Below are positions 61,216-64,000 of a stretch of 64,000 nt of DNA, one piece after another. Below the pieces are notes generated by a model. That model had not been told where the DNA came from. It searched no databases and saw only the letters and a list, made by a program, of their open reading frames with translations. The stretch covers positions 1 through 64,000 of the forward strand of contig NZ_LDTE01000086.1 of assembly GCF_001476905.1 (NCBI RefSeq), written 5' to 3'. Source of the stretch: Sphingomonas sanguinis (lineage in GTDB: Bacteria; Pseudomonadota; Alphaproteobacteria; Sphingomonadales; Sphingomonadaceae). The position numbers and the translations under genes were made by a program. Each line of letters begins with the position of its first letter. Position 1 is the stretch's first letter.

Positions 61216-61971
61216 TCATCTCTCTGATGGCGCCCCGCCTAGCCCGCGAAGGGCGGTCGAGGACATGGACGGCGGCACGTGGTCGCCATGGCGGAGCAAT
61301 CGGGCACGGAAGGCCGCAGCCGCCGGCGTCTCACGAAACGCCTGGGTCATGGCCTCGAAGCGGGTCGGTGACAGCTCGGCCTGCCACACGCCTTCGTCCA
61401 GAATCGCTTGGCGCACGTCGGCGGTCAACCACGGCCAGGCGGCCAGTCCGAACCGGACACGCCATTCCCCCTCTTCGGGCAGAAACGGCGCGGTGCGATA
61501 GCTGGCGGCAAGCGAACGGTGGGCGCCTGGGCTGGCCACACCCCCATCCACATAGTCGAGAAAGACTTGGCCGACGAGCGCGGCGGGCCATATCGGCCGT
61601 GCCCGAAGCGCCTGTTCGATATCCCGTCGAGCCGCCACGATCAGCGACTGGCGCAGCGCCCCGGTCGAACCGAACGCCGCCGTCGCCTTCATCAGCCCGC
61701 GCGACAAGGCCCCACGCGGCGGCAGCGGCTTGGTCTGCCCGAGCAGATCGGCCGCCGGAAAAACGGTCTGGCCGCTCGCCTGCGCCACGCGGTCGGCGAC
61801 CAAGCGCTGCACACGCCATTCCGCGACACCGACCGACACTGCCCAGGCCAGCGCCGCGGCAAGTGCGGACAGGCACAGGATACGCGTCACCGCGTCGGCT
61901 GGCCCAGCCGACGCGGTGTGCGCCCGTAACACGGGACTTTGGTCGTTATTCGGCGCGATAGTATTCGGCAT
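61216..61971 (-). CDS. Single-span membrane protein of unknown function after wzc
   Basis: About 251 residues from ATG 61971. A hydrophobic N-terminal segment (ILCLSALAAALAWAVSVGVA, near residues 31-50) anchors a periplasmic domain of some 190 residues with helical repeat-like stretches (LRQSLIVAARRDIEQALRAR). I recognise no family; such proteins accompany wzc in sphingomonad EPS loci. An alternative start is GTG 61890, immediately before the hydrophobic segment. In that case the perfect palindrome at 61888-61918 would sit between wzc and this gene and include the start codon. Confidence 0.7.
   Translation of the reverse strand: MPNTIAPNNDQSPVLRAHTASAGPADAVTRILCLSALAAALAWAVSVGVAEWRVQRLVADRVAQASGQTVFPAADLLGQTKPLPPRGALSRGLMKATAAFGSTGALRQSLIVAARRDIEQALRARPIWPAALVGQVFLDYVDGGVASPGAHRSLAASYRTAPFLPEEGEWRVRFGLAAWPWLTADVRQAILDEGVWQAELSPTRFEAMTQAFRETPAAAAFRARLLRHGDHVPPSMSSTALRGLGGAPSER
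61888..61918. repeat. Perfect 31-bp palindrome (15+1+15) next to the wzc stop
   Basis: CACCGCGTCGGCTGG (61888-61902) and CCAGCCGACGCGGTG (61904-61918) are perfect inverted copies around a single base. On the minus strand the hairpin forms 28 bases after the wzc stop, and its last three bases are a GTG in frame with the downstream gene. A folded stem would hide that start codon. Confidence 0.85.
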
Positions 61972-64000
61972 ATTTCTTGGAATAATAGAGCGCACCGTAT
62001 GCTTCGACCGAGCGGTCGACCATGGTCAGCAACGCTCCCGTGACAGGCGCCTTGTCGCGGGCCAACCAGTTCAGCCCGGTCGCGATAGCATTGCGCGGTG
62101 TGGCATTCCACTTGATGACCATCAACACGGCGTCGGACAGCATCGCCACCGTGCGGGCATCCGCGACACCGAGCAGCGGCGCGCAGTCGAGCACGATCCG
62201 GTCATAGGCCCCACGCACCTGGGTCAGCAGATCGGCCATCGCGTCGCCGCTGAACAGGTCCTCCGGACTGTAATTGGCCTGCGCGACCGGCAGGAGGTCG
62301 AGGCCCTCGACCTGATCCGCGACCACCGCCTCGGCCAGCGTGATGTCGCCGTGCAGCAGCTCGACCAGCCCGCGTTCGGGCGAAATGCCGGTCGCCTCGC
62401 GCAAGCCCGCGCGACGAAGGTCGGTGTCGATCAACAGGGTCTTCTCACCCGCCATCGCCATGATCCGCGCCAGCGAGAGTGCGCTGGTCGTTTTGCCTTC
62501 GTTGGGCAGGGTCGAAGTGATGGCGACCACCATCGGTCGCCCGCTGGACGCCGACGCCAACGAGCGGCGGGTAACGCGATAGGCTTCGGCGAACGAGCTC
62601 ATCGGCTTGGCGATCACCTCGTCGGCCGGAGCCGCGTGACCACGCCCCAGACGCGGCACGGTCGCCAGCACGTCAAGGCCCAGCCGCCGCACATCGGCGA
62701 TCGAGCGCAGCCCGCGCGACGTCAACTCCTGAAGACACACCACACCCAGCCCGGCGAGCAGCGCGCCCACGAAAGTGGCGGCCAACAGCATGCGCTTGTT
62801 CGGCTTGCTGGGGCTGCTTGGCGGGGTCGCGTTCTCGATCACCTGCGCCTGCGACAGCGAGCTGCTGGCCGCCTGATCGCTGGTCTGCGCCTGTTGCGCC
62901 AGCCGGTCATAGGCTTGCTTGCTCGAATCCGCCTGACGCTCATAGGTCTCGGCCATGGCCGAGGCGCGCGTCGTCTGGGCCTGACGGCCGCGAAGGACGT
63001 TCAGATTGGCCTGCAGGCTGGCGGCACGGGCCGACGCGGCGCGGGCTTCGCTTTCCAGGCCGCCGATCACGCGGTTCGCCTCGTCCAGGATCTGCTGGTC
63101 GATGGTGCGGATCTGCTGCGCGATACGCTGCGTCTCGGGGTGCTTGGGGCCGTAGCGTGTCGACACCTCGCCCTGTTCGGACAGCAGCTGCGCACGCTGG
63201 CTGCGCAGGTTCTTGATGACCTCGGAGTCGAGCACGGCCGACACGGCGTCGATACCGCCGGTGCGGATCTGCGCCCGTGCCGCGGCGACCTTGGACGCCG
63301 CGGCGGCGGCATCCGACTGGGCCGTGGCGAGCTGCCCGGCGAGCGGGGCGATCTGCTGGTCGATGACGCTCGTGCTGCCACCGCCGGTCTGTACCACACC
63401 GCTGGCCGCGCGATAGGACGCCAGCCTCTCGTCGGCCGCCGTCGCCTGGGCGCTCAGGCTGCTCAACCGCTTCTGGAGGAACTCGGCCTGGCGGCTGGCG
63501 GTGCCGTTACGGCGCGTCAGGCTGGCGTCGATATAGGTCTCCGCAAAGGCGTTGGCGATCCGCGCGGCCTTTTCCGGGTTGGTCGAGGTGAAGCCGACCT
63601 CGACGATATAGGTCGCCTTTTCCCGCGATGCCGACATGCGGCCGAGCACGGCCTGCGCCACGGCCTCGGTACGGTCGGCGATCTGCGCAGGCGTCGCCCG
63701 GGCCCCGAGCGGCGGCATCCCCTTGGTGAATTCGGGATCGTTGAGCAGATGCTCGCGCGCCACCACGGCGGCGGCGATATCGTGCGAGCGCATGACGCTG
63801 ACTTCGGTCTCGACCACTGACTGGTCGGGGATCGAGCTGGCCGCATCGGTGATCTGGCCCAGGGCCGCGCTCTTCGACGGATCGATCTTCACCCGCGCCG
63901 TCGCCTGGTAGCGCGGGGTCAGCATCATCGTATAGGCGGTGCCCAGCACCGCGATGGTGACGAAGGTCGCCGCCAGCGTGCGCCAGCGCAGTCGCAGGAT
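61946..64000 (-). CDS. Wzc-type polysaccharide co-polymerase / BY-tyrosine kinase, 5' end outside window
   Basis: An open frame of 684 codons that enters from the right edge. A first membrane helix lies at the edge, followed by a Wzz domain with long coiled coils (about residues 100-370) and a second helix near 400. The cytoplasmic BY-kinase has Walker A STLPNEGKTT, Walker A' LLIDTDLRRAG and Walker B VLDCAPLLGVAD. The C-terminal tail has six tyrosines in AYGALYYSKKYAEYYRAE. It controls chain length and export of the polymer. The export channel (Wza type) should lie beyond the window. Confidence 0.93.
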   Translation of the reverse strand: MLRLRWRTLAATFVTIAVLGTAYTMMLTPRYQATARVKIDPSKSAALGQITDAASSIPDQSVVETEVSVMRSHDIAAAVVAREHLLNDPEFTKGMPPLGARATPAQIADRTEAVAQAVLGRMSASREKATYIVEVGFTSTNPEKAARIANAFAETYIDASLTRRNGTASRQAEFLQKRLSSLSAQATAADERLASYRAASGVVQTGGGSTSVIDQQIAPLAGQLATAQSDAAAAASKVAAARAQIRTGGIDAVSAVLDSEVIKNLRSQRAQLLSEQGEVSTRYGPKHPETQRIAQQIRTIDQQILDEANRVIGGLESEARAASARAASLQANLNVLRGRQAQTTRASAMAETYERQADSSKQAYDRLAQQAQTSDQAASSSLSQAQVIENATPPSSPSKPNKRMLLAATFVGALLAGLGVVCLQELTSRGLRSIADVRRLGLDVLATVPRLGRGHAAPADEVIAKPMSSFAEAYRVTRRSLASASSGRPMVVAITSTLPNEGKTTSALSLARIMAMAGEKTLLIDTDLRRAGLREATGISPERGLVELLHGDITLAEAVVADQVEGLDLLPVAQANYSPEDLFSGDAMADLLTQVRGAYDRIVLDCAPLLGVADARTVAMLSDAVLMVIKWNATPRNAIATGLNWLARDKAPVTGALLTMVDRSVEAYGALYYSKKYAEYYRAE

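Noticed and set aside
1..64000. CRISPR arrays, insertion sequences, prophage or toxin-antitoxin modules
   Set aside because: No regularly spaced repeats, transposase, integrase, phage structural gene or toxin-antitoxin pair was recognised on either strand.

Overview
The window is GC-rich, gene-dense chromosomal DNA from an alphaproteobacterium, most likely a sphingomonad (Sphingomonas or a close relative). This rests on the phoR-pstSCAB-phoU-phoB order, the long PstC and PstA, a DUF2794 gene after cysE, an actP/DUF485 plus DctBD/dctA block, an RND pump with a NodT-type lipoprotein, and a Wzx/Wzy/Wzc polysaccharide locus. The genus is an inference. No insertion sequence, prophage, plasmid function or CRISPR array was seen.

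Layout. 1-6075: phosphate regulon (3' end of phoR, pstS, pstC, pstA, pstB, phoU, phoB), with a probable Pho box inside the end of phoR. 6185-8575: small secreted protein, DUF2794 gene, cysE and a TSUP permease. 8577-8704: REP/MITE-like inverted repeat. 8711-12335: peroxide defence (ahpD, ahpC, divergent oxyR) and two fasciclin-domain proteins. 12387-15255: moaE-moaD-pgsA operon, an LplT-like transporter and a 55-residue membrane-anchored protein. 15351-25001: organic-acid uptake (actP, DUF485, a DctB/DctD-like two-component pair, dctA, an outer-membrane porin, a KgtP-like permease). 25006-25884: MTA phosphorylase. 25997-32620: tripartite RND efflux system with a divergent TetR regulator. 32657-36362: GH130, GH13 and GT4 genes, translationally coupled. 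36341-40318: MarR regulator and homogentisate pathway (hpd, hmgA, maiA, Rieske protein). 40308-42534: SGNH hydrolase and a dmeR-dmeF-like Ni/Co efflux pair. 42571-43338: L,D-transpeptidase and tRNA-Gly(CCC).

43534 to the right edge is a large exopolysaccharide locus on both strands. It holds an Alg14/Alg13-type split transferase, GT4, GT14 and five GT2 glycosyltransferases, two Wzy/WaaL-type polytopic proteins, a Wzx flippase, a Wzc-type co-polymerase/tyrosine kinase, a polysaccharide deacetylase, a hexapeptide acyltransferase, and secreted proteins of uncertain role (a SGNH protein and its partner, and a beta-helix lipoprotein). The parts suggest a Wzx/Wzy-made, probably acetylated polymer whose export channel lies outside the window.

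The most unusual signals are: a DctD-like regulator whose sigma54-contacting GAFTGA loop reads GRHQGR; a perfect 15+1+15 palindrome between wzc and the next gene; nested inverted repeats after hpd, one of which has the stop codon in its loop; a paralogous pair of unusual GT2 enzymes on opposite strands; the secreted protein pair at 45838-47996; and a dmeR-like gene with all four RcnR metal ligands and a candidate operator directly upstream.
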